Part shown: in pieces, positions 11,350-22,384 of the stretch
Position numbering within the stretch: the stretch's first letter is position 1
Layout of the letters: each line of letters begins with the position of its first letter
NCBI GenBank assembly: GCA_002633005.1
Contig: NMRA01000014.1
Span: 332,187-396,186, forward strand
Origin: Phoronis australis
Lineage: Eukaryota; Phoronida; Phoronidae
DNA: 64,000 nucleotides
Direction: 5' to 3'
The notes under the pieces: generated by a model
What the model was told of the DNA's origin: nothing
Seen by the model: the letters and a program-made list of their open reading frames with translations, nothing else
The model's database searches: none
Program-made: the position numbers and the translations under genes

Positions 11350-11612
11350 AATTATGACATAAAGATGGCGCTTGCTATTCGCCCTAGCCGCCATGTTCCT
11401 TTTGTCTCTAAGTCCATTGTTTAATTAGCGGTAAGATTGTTCCCTCATTTATTGTAGCCTTAGCACATCGGTAGCATTGTTAACCTATTATAATCACACG
11501 TCACTTATCAGCGACCTAGTATTTACCCCCTGTCTCTGTTCTTTCAGGTTACGATCATTCGTAGTTTGCTGCCATCAATAAACAGTAAAAAATACTTGCG
11601 AGTTATTTTCTA
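11350..11612 (+). repeat. Right long terminal repeat of the miniature LTR element
   Basis: Direct copy of 10713-10963, about 263 bases, with extra bases near the end (TCAATAAACAGTAAAAAA). That insertion contains AATAAA at about 11577, which the left copy lacks. Confidence 0.75.
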
Positions 11613-11639
11613 GAAAGCACCGGAAAATCCTCGTCAACC

Positions 11640-12340
11640 GTCCTTTTCACACTGAGAACATATATGTCAATTGTCATAATCATACTTAAGAGTGATTTGG
11701 TTGAAAGAGGGCCAGACGCAAAAGACAGGCCAAAAAACAGTAAAAATGGCCACTAGATGGCACAAAATATGTCAAATACATCCGAAAATAGAAACATGTC
11801 GTCGTTTCAGTAGACTGCTATTTACAAAATTGCATAATTATCTGGAGCTTGGATTAGAGAAAAAAGAGGAAAACGGAAAAAAATAAATTGCCACTAGCGG
11901 TACAACGTTTGTCGGATTCGCCTGAAAGTCGCCGCCGTTCATTGCCAACTTCATATAAATACATTTGCTAAATTTAATAAAGATCCTGCAAAGTGTTTGG
12001 AAGTTACAGCCATGCGCGTAAATAAAATCAAATTGCCACTAGGAGGCGCCACAGTAATCAAGGACATCGGAAAATCATCGACAGCCAACCTTTTCACAGC
12101 AGGAACATACATGCCAGTTTCCACAATCATCCTTAGAGTGGCTTGGTTGAGAGAGTGGCGGACGCCAAAACAGACTTGAAACAATGGAAATGGCCATTAA
12201 TTAGGTGGCGCAAATCACCTTGAATCAATCCTAAAACGAATGGATAGCGTCACCTCACTAATAGATGCCACATTTTATGGAAATCAAGTGAGGACCTTTG
12301 AAGCTAAACGTAAAAATCTAAAATTGCCACTAGGGACACA
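11640..12340 (+). repeat. CTCF-core-bearing dispersed repeat, near-complete copy
   Basis: Made of successive sub-units of roughly 200 bases, each with a line such as GGAGATACAGC...GCCACTAGG. It contains CCACTAGATGGCA (11750-11762) and CCACTAGGAGGCGCC (12036-12050). Open frames on both strands across it are by-products of the repeat. Confidence 0.7.
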
Positions 12341-12605
12341 CCATTTTAAATTTTTGTGTCTTCAATATCTACACCATTTTGAAGTCCAATATGGCTGATA
12401 TTTTGCAGCGTTTCAAAATAAAAATTCTTCAATCCATGTTACACGCATATAGGTTTTGACAATCTCACTTCCGTTTGAGATGTACAAATACACCTACACT
12501 GTACAGTGATATTCTGGCCGCCATTATAAAATACAATTTGGCTGCAACCACGTTGATTCGTTCAGAAGTTCTTACATAAGTTCCCTGTGGCATATTGTGT
12601 AAAAT

Positions 12606-12950
12606 CATAGATTATAGACCGTAGATTCGGAACTCCGACATTTGCTTACGTGCTAGCCAAGAGGCGACGCCACTCTCCTAAATTTTCTGGTGCAGTTTCC
12701 GGTTAGTGGATTTTGACGGGAAATTCTGGCATCTACTTTACTGTCAAGCATAACGAAAAAAAATATTTTCGGCATTGAAACGCCGTTCAAAGTCTTTCAA
12801 TAGTAGTAGTGTTGGTATCGTGAGTACTTTTGGCAATGCTACTGGTAATTAATTACAAAATTCAAACTTCGGTGCCGACTGACTATGTCGTCTGCTTGCC
12901 CAATAGCAGCATATTTATCGATAGTTTATGATTTATGGTTTACATAGGCC
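12606..12950 (+). repeat. Diverged terminus of the foldback family
   Basis: CATAGATTATAG at about 12607 matches the tip of the foldback element, and TCTGGTGCAGTTTCCGG near 12690 matches its subterminal region. GTCGTCTGCT near 12885 also recurs. The homology is patchy, so the boundaries are soft. Confidence 0.45.
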
Positions 12951-13158
12951 TACTGAGAAAACTACGAAGGCATGTTTGTGCACAATTCCAAGGAGTACCT
13001 GTGAATGCAAAAGATACTTATTTTATGCTTTTGGTTTAGAAAAATATTAATTTTGTTCGAATAAAAAATGCGCCTCTACAACGATTTGACTAGGTTAACC
13101 TTTGCCTTTTTATAATTCAACATTCTCAAGTGAGCAGTTCTTCTGGGAAGAGTTGAGT

Positions 13159-13174
13159 GGCCCTTAAAAGGGCC
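13159..13174 (-). terminator. Histone-type 3' stem-loop, distal copy
   Basis: On the minus strand GGCCCTTTTAAGGGCC: a six-base-pair stem with a four-base loop, preceded by CCAAC and followed by ACTCAA. This matches the SLBP-binding element of replication-dependent histone mRNAs, including its flanks. A purine-containing stretch (AGAAGAAC) about 16 bases downstream could act as a histone downstream element for U7. The structure is seen; its use is inferred. Confidence 0.72.
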
Positions 13175-13215
13175 GTTGGCTGTAGTGTGCATGAGCCTTA
13201 GGTATAGCGTGAAAT

Positions 13216-13231
13216 GGTTCTTAAAAGAACC
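13216..13231 (-). terminator. Histone-type 3' stem-loop, proximal copy
   Basis: On the minus strand GGTTCTTTTAAGAACC with 5' flank CAAC and 3' flank ATTTCA. It starts 10 bases after the stop codon of the 126-codon ORF and 41 bases before the second stem-loop. The stem has compensatory differences from the distal copy (GGTTCT/AGAACC against GGCCCT/AGGGCC) while the loop is identical, which is what selection on structure would leave. Confidence 0.72.
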
Positions 13232-13241
13232 GTTGAATAAT

Positions 13242-13622
13242 TCAACATAAATCACACAGTATACCGTGCTCACTCAAGTACTGAAGGTCCTCTTCATTCA
13301 AGTTTTCATCTGGGAAGGCTGGATGAAAACAGAGGAAATGACAGTATCGATGACAGTTGTAACACCTTAAATAGATATTGCCGTTCACCAACTTTGTCAC
13401 GAACCCTGCATCGTTCAGTTCTTGTTCATGTATCCACAAATAATCCTGAACTGTAGGGAAAAAATGAGAGATAACACAACGAATCAAATTTCGAAAATCA
13501 TCGCCTTCGTACGATTGCGTGTTGCTGTCACCAGACTGATGTTCTTCTCTAACGTCCATGTAGAAAATCGACGTTGCAAGTGATGGAAACTTGTCTACGC
13601 TCTCGTCCTTTGTTTCTGACAT
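13242..13622 (-). CDS. Unrecognised 126-residue intronless ORF with Cys/His-rich tail
   Basis: I do not recognise this protein. It starts at a true ATG (AAATGTCAG context), has no intron, and is acidic at the N-terminus. The last third is Cys/His-rich: C-x2-C-x3-C-x3-C-x-H (RCYNCHRYCHFLCFH) and a terminal CDLC just before the stop, which suggests zinc binding. No histone fold is visible. The stop is followed within 10 bases by a histone-type stem-loop and then a second one, so the mRNA may be non-polyadenylated and tied to S phase. A TATATATATA run lies about 95 bases upstream of the ATG. Foldback-family sequence flanks it on both sides, so it could be transposon cargo. Coding status rests on composition, ORF integrity and 3' context only. 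Confidence 0.55.
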   Translation of the reverse strand: MSETKDESVDKFPSLATSIFYMDVREEHQSGDSNTQSYEGDDFRNLIRCVISHFFPTVQDYLWIHEQELNDAGFVTKLVNGNIYLRCYNCHRYCHFLCFHPAFPDENLNEEDLQYLSEHGILCDLC

Positions 13623-13714
13623 TTAACCCATTTTTAATAAAGGGGTGTACTGTTTTTGTCTCATGTTGATAGTGCATAGCTTTTGGTTTTAAATGTATTA
13701 ATCGTGTTAAATGC

Positions 13715-13730
13715 ATATATATATATATGA
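13715..13730. repeat. (AT)n simple repeat
   Basis: Run of about eight AT dinucleotides upstream of the 126-codon minus-strand ORF; it may also serve as a weak TATA region. Confidence 0.6.
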
Positions 13731-13937
13731 ACTCGCCTCATTGAGATGCACAGCAGTTAAATTTACTATAACACATTAAAGTTTTGAAAATATAAAGAGC
13801 AGTAACAGACTCTCTAAAAACCAGGCTTGTTTTCAAAAGGTTTGCGCCATTGGTGATCTGATTGTTTCAATCGCTTGCGGCGAGAAAATGACCCAGTTAT
13901 TGTGCGCTTGTGCACTGTAGCAATGCTTTGTACATGT

Positions 13938-14500
13938 ATCTTATTTTTATTTGTCTAATCTGTTGATACAGTAAATTTCCTTATTTATGCCCATTCTGTA
14001 ACCGCGACTTCAGCTTTCTGGGTTCTACCATATTGGGGCTGTCATAGGGCCTCACGTGCATGGGCGCATCCAGCCTTCACAATGAGGGGCTCGAATTCCT
14101 GACGTTATTGAACTTTTGCTAACAAAAGAGCGGGCAGACCTTTGGGTGCGCGCATGACGTGGTGCTTACTCGAATGAGTTTCATTTTAGCGGCTATTTCC
14201 AATTGTGTAGGTGAAGTAAATTAACAAAGTGGATGATTATCATCACCGGTATTCTACCATTAGTATTTTTCTCGGTTTCTCAAGTTTTCCGAGGCTAGTG
14301 ATTGTCACATCTGTAAGGCAGACGTGTTCCAGTGAACTTCCATGTTTGTGGCGTTATTATACTTGACCAAACTTTAAAAAAGAAGCCCGCGTTTAAACCA
14401 GGAACTGCATTGGGTGCAATTTGTGTAGACGTTTCATGCGCGCACCCAGCCTCTAATATGGGGGGCTCGAATCTCTGGCAAAATAGACCTTTCGCTAACA
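13938..14500 (+). repeat. Foldback-family spacer copy
   Basis: Aligns with the spacer 7418-7760: AATCTGTTGATACAG, TTCCTTATTTATGCCCAT, GGGTTCTA.CATAT and the CATGTTTGTGGCGTTATT region match with indels. It is diverged and has extra inserted pieces such as the GCGCGCACCCAGCC segments. Confidence 0.7.
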
Positions 14501-14604
14501 AAAAAGCGTGAGAACTAAAATAAAAAATGGGGTACTGTGGTGGACTTTCATCTCTTTCTCTAGGACTTTTCCTTGGGTGCGCGCATGCGTTTGTCTACGT
14601 TGCT

Positions 14605-14800
14605 AAACCACGGAGTATTAGTGGTTAAGGTGCTGGACTCGAATTATCTGTAGTTTCAGAAGTCATGGGTTCAAATCCTGCCTCGCACAAAAAAATCACA
14701 CCATGAGTTTACCACGTATCCGTGCTCGTTCTTCTAAGAACGCGGGAACACCTGACGATGGCCGGAGAAGAGACCGACCAAAACGTCGCGACATTGTATA
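14605..14800 (+). repeat. tRNA-derived SINE with hammerhead-like tail motif
   Basis: The head resembles a tRNA gene internal promoter: an A-box-like TTAGTGGTTAAGG at about 14618-14630 and a perfect B box GGTTCAAATCC at 14668-14678, followed by an A-rich link. The tail contains a hairpin around 14728-14743 and a block CTGACGA (14752-14758), a helix-forming pair TGGCCGG/CCGACCA, then AAAC. RNA polymerase III transcription is inferred from the boxes. It is unlikely to be a working tRNA because an intact cloverleaf does not form. Confidence 0.6.
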
Positions 14801-15738
14801 TAGACCAAGAGATTTTAATAATAGTTGTAAGGTTGAAGTAGCCGGTAACACTTGCAGTAGTCGTTAAAGATGGAAACATTCACATTTGAAACAGTTTTAG
14901 TGGAATAGGCACAAGATTTTTGAGACCTTTTGACAGTATATAGTTTCCATGTTTTCAGGGTTTGTACCCCACTAATGATAATAGTTTTTTTCTGAAGACT
15001 TTAACTTCAATGAGCCGGTTGCGTGTGATATATCCAGTGATATTTGAGTGTAATGCAAATTATCAGTTTGACAGAATTAGATCCAGACACAGACGGACAT
15101 TTCTTCAGATCGTCCTCTGCGACATCACAGAACAAAAGAAGTATTTTTATTGTGAAAGATATCTAAAATTTTGCTTAAGGTTATGTAGGGCCATAGAAAA
15201 ATTTCAAAATTTGGTTATAATGCGTGATTTTCTCATACGAAACTTCCAAATACTTTGCTTCATGCATCATTCATTAAATGGCTCTTAGGAATTGTTTTTA
15301 TTTGTTTTACATGTATCATATTTTGCATAATAGGATATCGACAACATGAATATGGTGATTTTCATTAAACATCTTAAAGTGCATGAACAAAAACGAAATA
15401 ATGGGATCCAATAAATGGCAGATCGTTGAAAAGTACAAAATCAAATTGTACAAGTTTTCTACTTTCAGAAAATAAATACTTTTACTAAGTTAAAAATTTT
15501 GTAGATATTTGGCTACTTGTGTGGGCTTGTCAGCGAGATATTAATAGCCTTAAAAGTTCCAATTTACACCAGAAAAAATACAAGGAAGTGTCTCTTAACT
15601 TTGATGTTTATTATAATAGAACATATTCCAAAAATATGGTTGAGAAATTTCATATGCACGATAACCCTGTTTACTAAGCGAAGTACACGGGAGTTCTCAT
15701 TGGGATTGCGCTGACGTCAAAAACTAGTTTCAACAAGA
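14801..15738. other. Non-coding sequence, no gene seen
   Basis: AT-rich. The plus-strand frame at 14962-15288 (108 codons, apparently without ATG at its start) has no recognisable domain and low-complexity composition; it is not called. Confidence 0.4.
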
Positions 15739-16278
15739 ATGAACAGTGACCTAGAGATAAAGACAGTATGCAATACCGTTCTTCTTCCAATTAAAGCCCA
15801 TGGAACACAGGGCAGTAAATTTCAAGGAATTAGCGAGATATTGTTAGAATTAGCAGAGAAGTATAGTTTAATTTTGGTTACCACGACAACAAAAACAGAT
15901 TACATATCGTCGGCTCTTACACCATACGGTGATGAATTCTCCAAGTTCTCTTTCCCGCTGCCAGCCCCCAATCCTCTAAATGCAAGATGGAACAAAGAAC
16001 TAACAGAGATTATTTCAAAGACTGCAAATCCACGGAGTGTATTTAACCAGAAGGGTTGATTTTCAAGCACATAGACTAAGATCACAGTACCAGTGGATGA
16101 TTTTGACCTTATCACTGGCCCAGGTCGATCAAAGCCCTTGTTTGCACAGCTGTCTCAGAAACCTGGAAAAAGCATAACTGACATAAAGAACACTGCATGG
16201 GTTTTTTCAAAAATGAAGAAATTCAACAAAGCCATGCCTTTTTTACCTTGCTACATCACCGTGAAAAAATCGAGATGA
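15739..16278 (+). pseudogene. Unrecognised broken ORF
   Basis: From an ATG at 15739 a frame runs 106 codons (to 16059). After that stop and one more within 15 bases it continues in the same frame for about 60 protein-like codons (VDDFDLITGPGRSKPLFAQL...) to 16278. The composition (charged residues, a PLPAPNPLNARW segment, GPGRSKPL) looks more protein-like than the surrounding AT-rich DNA. No family was recognised. A decayed processed gene or transposon ORF fits; chance is a real alternative. Confidence 0.35.
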
Positions 16279-19200
16279 CAAATATGACCAAAAAGTGCGA
16301 TTTTAGCCAAATTTTACCGAAAATCACAAATTCACAAATGTCCCGGTGATAAAAAACATCATGCGAATGCTCTTTCACTCAAAATTGAAGAACTTTGGTA
16401 TAAAATATGTCATTAAGAAACAGATTATTGACAACTGCCACTTACTTGAAGGGTACCAGGATTCGCACCAAGAATTCAAGACCTTGCAAGGCTGTGCTTT
16501 CAAAATGGCTGCACTTCCGCATCCTAGTAGACAAGAGCACTTGCAAAATTTATGAACTAGTTTACTCAAAAACAACTCTAAAGAACTACTGACTACCATT
16601 TGTGGCAATCACTTCCAATTTAGTCCACAAAACTGCCGCCAAACCCGACCCACCCCATTTTATTTGGGAGTTACAAGGGCCTGTATCGTGCAGGACTTAG
16701 ACCCATGTTCGTGGGAGAATCTTTTTCAGCATAAGCATATATTTCGTAAAGTGTGGTAACTTCGGAGTGAAGGACTTTGGACGCTGGTTTACCCGAGTTA
16801 CGGTCTAATATGTTCAAAACAATCACCCAGTTCAGCCGACAGAGAAAGGAGCATATACGTAAGTGTATTTGCTGGAATTACATGAGAAAAAGTTTTAGGC
16901 AGACCGATTATGACTGATGTACAAAATGTCAGGTAATACCAGACCTGTGCATGAATGTACTTATCGTCGTCTTCGTCGAGATTGCCTTATTAAGGGTGTT
17001 GCTTGTGCTGCTCTGATTTTAGGACCTGACGGGCGACTTGTAAGAACGGTCTGCACAAAAGTACGTTAGTCATTGAATTCATGTGATTTTACATACATGT
17101 AAACATCAGTGAACGCCTGATTCTAAAGCAAACACTCTGCTCGTGTACGCAGGCATACAGAGGCGATGGTACACACCGAGGACCTAAAGTCGTGAACGTA
17201 ATCATTTAGCCGGTTTATTGACGTACCCACCGATCTTTTTCAGTAACTAATTGTGTGGTGTAGTAAACATGATTAAATCCTCACAAATGCTCAACTGTAC
17301 TCACAGTTAAAACACGTTTTCAATCCATAGACAGTTTTTGCAAGACTTATGAAAACGCCGGTCATTTTCTTTGAGGCCCTAAACAAGGATTGCAGAATAT
17401 GTACACTTCTTGCCCTAAAGCCGTGACCATGCGACCCTCTTTCTTGTAGACGGGAAAACATAATAAGGCCAACCAAAATTGTGATTTTTAAATTTTAGTT
17501 AAGAAAAAAGATCATTTGTAGTTGTTAATAATCAAGTTTTAATTAGACCAGTTAACATGAAATAACCAGCATAGTTCATTCAACCATTTCGTGGTTTCTG
17601 AACCTGACTGTTGTTGCTGTTATTCTCTCCACATGCCTTGATAGTCACCTTTGACATTTTATCACCTGTTTCTTTGTTATCTCTTGCGCCTTTTTGCGAC
17701 CTGTGCCTTCGTTCTTTTCTTTTACTTTTCCAGCGTTTCTGCATTCTCTGTCAGCACATTACAAGACAAACTTGCAGAACGGCTTGAACGTACTTGGTCA
17801 CTTGGCAATGGCCTCTTTGCTTCTGTGCACCTTTCCAACCGTTTATTGAACAAAATCAGTTTCTACCTCATTTCCACCAGAAGTCAACAAGAACGCTGTG
17901 GAAGGAGTTATCTTTTCAGGGGGGTAATGGTGTTGTCAAACGGGTATATTCCGGACTTTTGGAAAGCCGATCGAAGATTTCCAGGCGACAGCGCTTTGCT
18001 TGCCATGAAACAAAGTATCGGTTTTGATAACAAGCTCTCAACACAGTATTTTGTTTCGCATCATGGACAGCTACGTGTCCAGGTACTCTTTTAAAAATCG
18101 TAAGCCGAAGAACGCTGGAAACTTCAACGTTAGATGTCGCGCGACCTCACAGAAGCGGAAACGAGATGATTCACGACTTTAGGGGATTGCCGACTTCTGG
18201 GCCTAGGTTGGTACATTTTCATAAAAAGTTAATCATTTCAAAATGCATCAAATAAAGTCGAATGAAACACGCATGTATGCAAACGGAGTTATAATTAACA
18301 CCACGTGACTCTGGATACAATTTAGTCATTGTAACTTACATTAACATACCATGAAAATATCGCGGTTTGCTCAAGTTTCTCTCACCGGGTGCCATTGTGA
18401 AGAAGTTACGTGAAATCACGCCTGTTGACAAACAAAAATCCAAGTAACACAAATCTTACAAATTTCACCTAAAATCTTCCCATGCTATTTTGCAAGTGTA
18501 ACGCGCAAGGTCGCGCGCTTCGCTCAGTCTCACGCGCTAGCCTTTCCCACCATCACGTGACTCAGTTGAAATACTCTGTGGGTATCGCTCGCTCGGTGAA
18601 AAGTGGACTTGGAATTCTTCGCCAAAGTCAAAAACAAGTCGTAGCTATGCTTCATCGAAGATAAGTGTAGAAGCATAATGGATCACTGAAGAAAGTAAGT
18701 ACTTTTTAAGTGATAGTTTTAAAGTCCTGGTATCACACGTTGTTAACCCTTATTACATGGTTAGAGGATGTTATAAGGATCCAAGAAGTACTTACCCCAT
18801 AACTAATACACGATCCGTGCTCGAAAAAAGTTAAAATGAACGCACCACTCACGATTCGCACCCGAAGAACCACAGCCATTTTGAACTTACCGCGAACCCG
18901 GAAGTACAATTCATTCAGGAACCCAGGCTAAGAAAAAGCCGTCAGTTTAAATGGACGAGTGCCTGTTACCAGCCTGCAAATGGGGATAAAATAATCTAGA
19001 GCGCGTCTTCATTTTAATAAAATTAAAATACCGACGATTTTATCGAATTTGTTGAAGAATGTGGCGAATAAATTTTGACAGAAATTATTTTGCCGGACTC
19101 GGGACCGCAGCCTATAGGACCTGGTGCGGATCGAGACCAGACACTGGCGAACGGTAATGGCATGCGGTTGCAAGCTGTTTTGTCGAATTTCAAATCATAA

Positions 19201-20879
19201 ATTCCGTATACATCCAAAGGTAGTTTCAGACACTTGCATAAAATTACGGGCTGGTCATACTGCCGCGGCAGCCCTTAGCTAGCCTCAGTGCCAGCTACCA
19301 GTACTACAGCTTGTTAGTAGGTCTATACAGCTTTGCGTCAGGGCTACCCTTAGGCCTACCTGGTCTCTGGACACAGCGCTCGCTCAAACGAGGTTTATTT
19401 AGAGCTCGGGTTCTTCTGGCGAACTGTGCAAAGTTGTTGGCTTTCAACAGAGATTTTCCCAGACCTTGTATGAGAGCACCAAGCCTAAAAAATGGGGGCT
19501 GGAATTTTGGGAATGCCTATCTTTTACTATAAGATTCACTAGGTATATTCAGAGCTATGAATTGCAGACGCTAAATTTTGATACGTTCTGTCCTCTAGTG
19601 GAATATTGTCTCGATTGTTTCAATTTTTGCTGAGTAGAATGCACTACCTTTCCGACGATAACAAAGTACTTATTAAAAACGAGAATAAAAATCAAAACGA
19701 AAAAAGTTGGTTCGACCCTTATTGGTTCCTAGGTTCGACCGCCCTATGTAAGGAACTAAACACTAATGCTATTTTAACATAATAAGTACGCGTAACATTC
19801 CAAAAAATCCATCGAGAACAAACTACAAACTACAAATACACTACATGTGCAAACGAGATATAGCTAATGAAACAAAATAATGAAGACTTTTCGAACAAGT
19901 GATAGTACATTCAGTTACAAGGAAAAATGGCGGTGTTCAGGACAAGTTTGGTAGTAATCATATCGAACAGAAAATCACCGGAAGTCGACCCCTTGTCGAT
20001 CGACATCCCTCATTACAGTAAAATGGGGTGAAGTTGGTAGAAAAACTGGATTCTACTTAATGTGGTCGTGCTTCGGCCATGAGGCACTTGGCGAAAACAA
20101 ATGCCGTGTGTAGCAGAGGGCGTTAGTTGTTCCTTTTGTCGACTGCTACACATGCTTGGCTCCGACATTTTTCACGTGAATACCATCATTTCATTTCAAA
20201 TCCATTAAAACGCATTACTTTCATGTCGTAAGCATAATTCCGAATAGAGTGAGCAAGGCTGTTTCTGTGCGCCAGTTGCAGTAGCCATCACTGATCACAT
20301 CACCAGCATGACGATTGTTCTAAATTTTCGAAGTCGAGGTGAAATTGGCATAACAGAGCTGCCAACTTTGCCCGACGCCACGCCAAATTTAACCCCCCCC
20401 CCCAATATGTGCTCTGTGCCCAAATAAAGCTATTTTAACCACTTTCAGCATGCCTCAGACATATATAAAATTAACGACTTTTTCAAGTACTACCCGGAAT
20501 ATCTAAGAAATGTAATTATCTGCAGTTGAAGGTGGAGCACGTCAAGCTGAGGCAGCGAAAATGTTTAAGGTCCCGAGGGGGGGCCTACAAAATCGCCTAA
20601 AGGGAGACCACATGGAATGTCACAGGGGGCCAGAAGGTGTTGTCGGACACTGAAGAAAATTCAATCGCAGTGATGGCTGATTGGGGTTTCCCCGTGGACA
20701 ATTTGGATTTACGCTTGATGGTGAACGCCTTTCTAGAAAAAAAATGGTCACAAAGTGGAACGGTTCAAACAAAACTTCCGTGGGAATGAATGCGTTCGCA
20801 GTTTCCAGAAAAAAATATGCAAACCGTTGCAAGCAGAACATGTCAAAACATTAATCGTGCCAAAGCAAAAGTTTGTCTC
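16279..20879. other. Non-coding sequence, no supported gene
   Basis: 4.6 kb without a recognised gene or repeat family. A plus-strand frame at 17651-18094 (147 codons) begins at TTG and has a hydrophobic N-terminal stretch, but no ATG, domain or splice signals support it. A poly-C run lies at 20393-20403. Confidence 0.4.
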
Positions 20880-20949
20880 GAAACACATAGCATAAATGAA
20901 TTATTACAGAAACAATTGAAAACAGTATTAATTTATGCAAACACAAACG

Positions 20950-21455
20950 CACACACACACAGCCACGAAAATACAGGTAGTTTTTTTTTAGTTAAGTAAA
21001 CACGCCTCTTAGTAGGGCCTAAATTGTCAATTGCAGATCAAACACTCTGAAACAAAAAATAACTTCTTTCCGAAAAATACTGTAACACGATTTTAATACC
21101 CAAAAATCTCTTGTGAAATTTTTCTACCATTTAATTTGATAGGTTGTCGAAAGTGGGTTATACTGTAGCTGAAAATATGTCAGAGGAGAGACTATTCCCT
21201 GTATTCAGCCAGGGCCATGGGTCAGTGAGTATAAAGAATGAATAATGTAAATGTATGGCTTGGTTGTTAACTTTGTCTGGAAATCGCTCAAGAATCTTGG
21301 GTTTGATACTTACAACACTCGATCAAAACGGAAATTCACAGTGCACACTCTCGCGACTAGTCTCGGTTTTGCAAGCTCTAATAATAGAATACATTGGTCA
21401 CATGGTGGAGTTGGCATTCCGGGGCTAGAGTTCTATGTCAAAATACCAGTTGGTT
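20950..21455 (+). repeat. Dispersed repeat, copy 2 (partner at 3950-4720)
   Basis: Diverged copy of 3950-4720 sharing GATAGGTTGTCGA, the CTGAAAATA.TCAGAGG region, CTAATAATAGAATACAT and the GGAGTTG.CATT.C.GG.C.AGAGTTCT region. The THAP segment that follows copy 1 is absent here. Confidence 0.55.
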
Positions 21456-21759
21456 AGGCCGCACGCTATTTTCTTCGCAGAAGTGTACTTACGGAAAATA
21501 AAATCAGTAGAGTCTCAATTCCAAGCTTTTATCGAGCAAGACTATGCGCGACGTCTTGTTAGGATGATTTCCATATAGATGCTTGCATAGGTCGACTTTT
21601 TCACTTGCTAAAGTTCATGTCCCGACTTTCATCGCGTCTACTTTGTAGTCAACCCCAGCACAGCTGCACTTTCCACCTATGCAAGCAAACTCATCCTCGT
21701 CTACGTCTACTTCTGCCTCTTTGAAACCATTTTACAATGCATATGTAATTAGAACAAAG

Positions 21760-22380
21760 ATGAACGACGGAGACGAAAGCAATAACAAGGGCAACGGGGA
21801 GCGCTGAAATGCGCTCACGAATGCATCGCTAACGGGGGTGCATATTTGTATCATAAAAATTGCCCCTAGATGGCAAAATACATCAAATCCAACCGAAAAT
21901 GGGAACATGCTATCGCTTCTTTAACAGAAAGCAATTTACCGAATTTCATAGAAATCTGTCAAGGAACTTTAGAGAGGCAAAGGAAAAAAGAAAAAAAAAA
22001 CTGCTGCTAAGGTGCACAACGTTCGCCAGATTCGTCCTCGTCCGTTGTCAACTTCATATAAATACACTTGCTAAATTTAATAAAGATCCTGCCGTAGGTT
22101 TAGGAGATAGAGCTGTGAGCGCAAAAAATGCCACTAGGAGGCGCCACAGCAGTCTCAGTCGTCGGAAAATCATCGCCAACCATCCTTTTCACACTAAGAA
22201 CATATATGCCAATTTTCCCCACCATCCTCAGAATGGTTTGGTTAATAGATGAGCGGACTCCAAAACAGTAAAAATGGCCATTAGGTGGGCAAAATACATC
22301 GATTCCATCCGAACACTGGAGGACAGTGTCATCTCACCAATAGTTGCCTATATTCCAAATTTTATGAAAATTCGTTAAAA
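21760..22380 (+). repeat. CTCF-core-bearing dispersed repeat
   Basis: Same family as 11640-12340. It contains CCCCTAGATGGCA (21863-21875) and CCACTAGGAGGCGCC (22131-22145). Confidence 0.7.
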
Positions 22381-22384
22381 AACA

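Noticed and set aside
13159-13622. A core histone gene
   Set aside because: The stem-loops are histone-type, but the ORF has no histone fold or basic tail and is Cys-rich and acidic.
14605-14690. A functional tRNA gene
   Set aside because: A and B boxes are present but no cloverleaf closes; the tail is SINE-like.
17651-18094. 147-codon ORF with a hydrophobic N-terminus that could pass for a secreted protein
   Set aside because: Opens at TTG with no in-frame ATG at the start, T-rich DNA produces the hydrophobic run, and a second overlapping frame is equally open.
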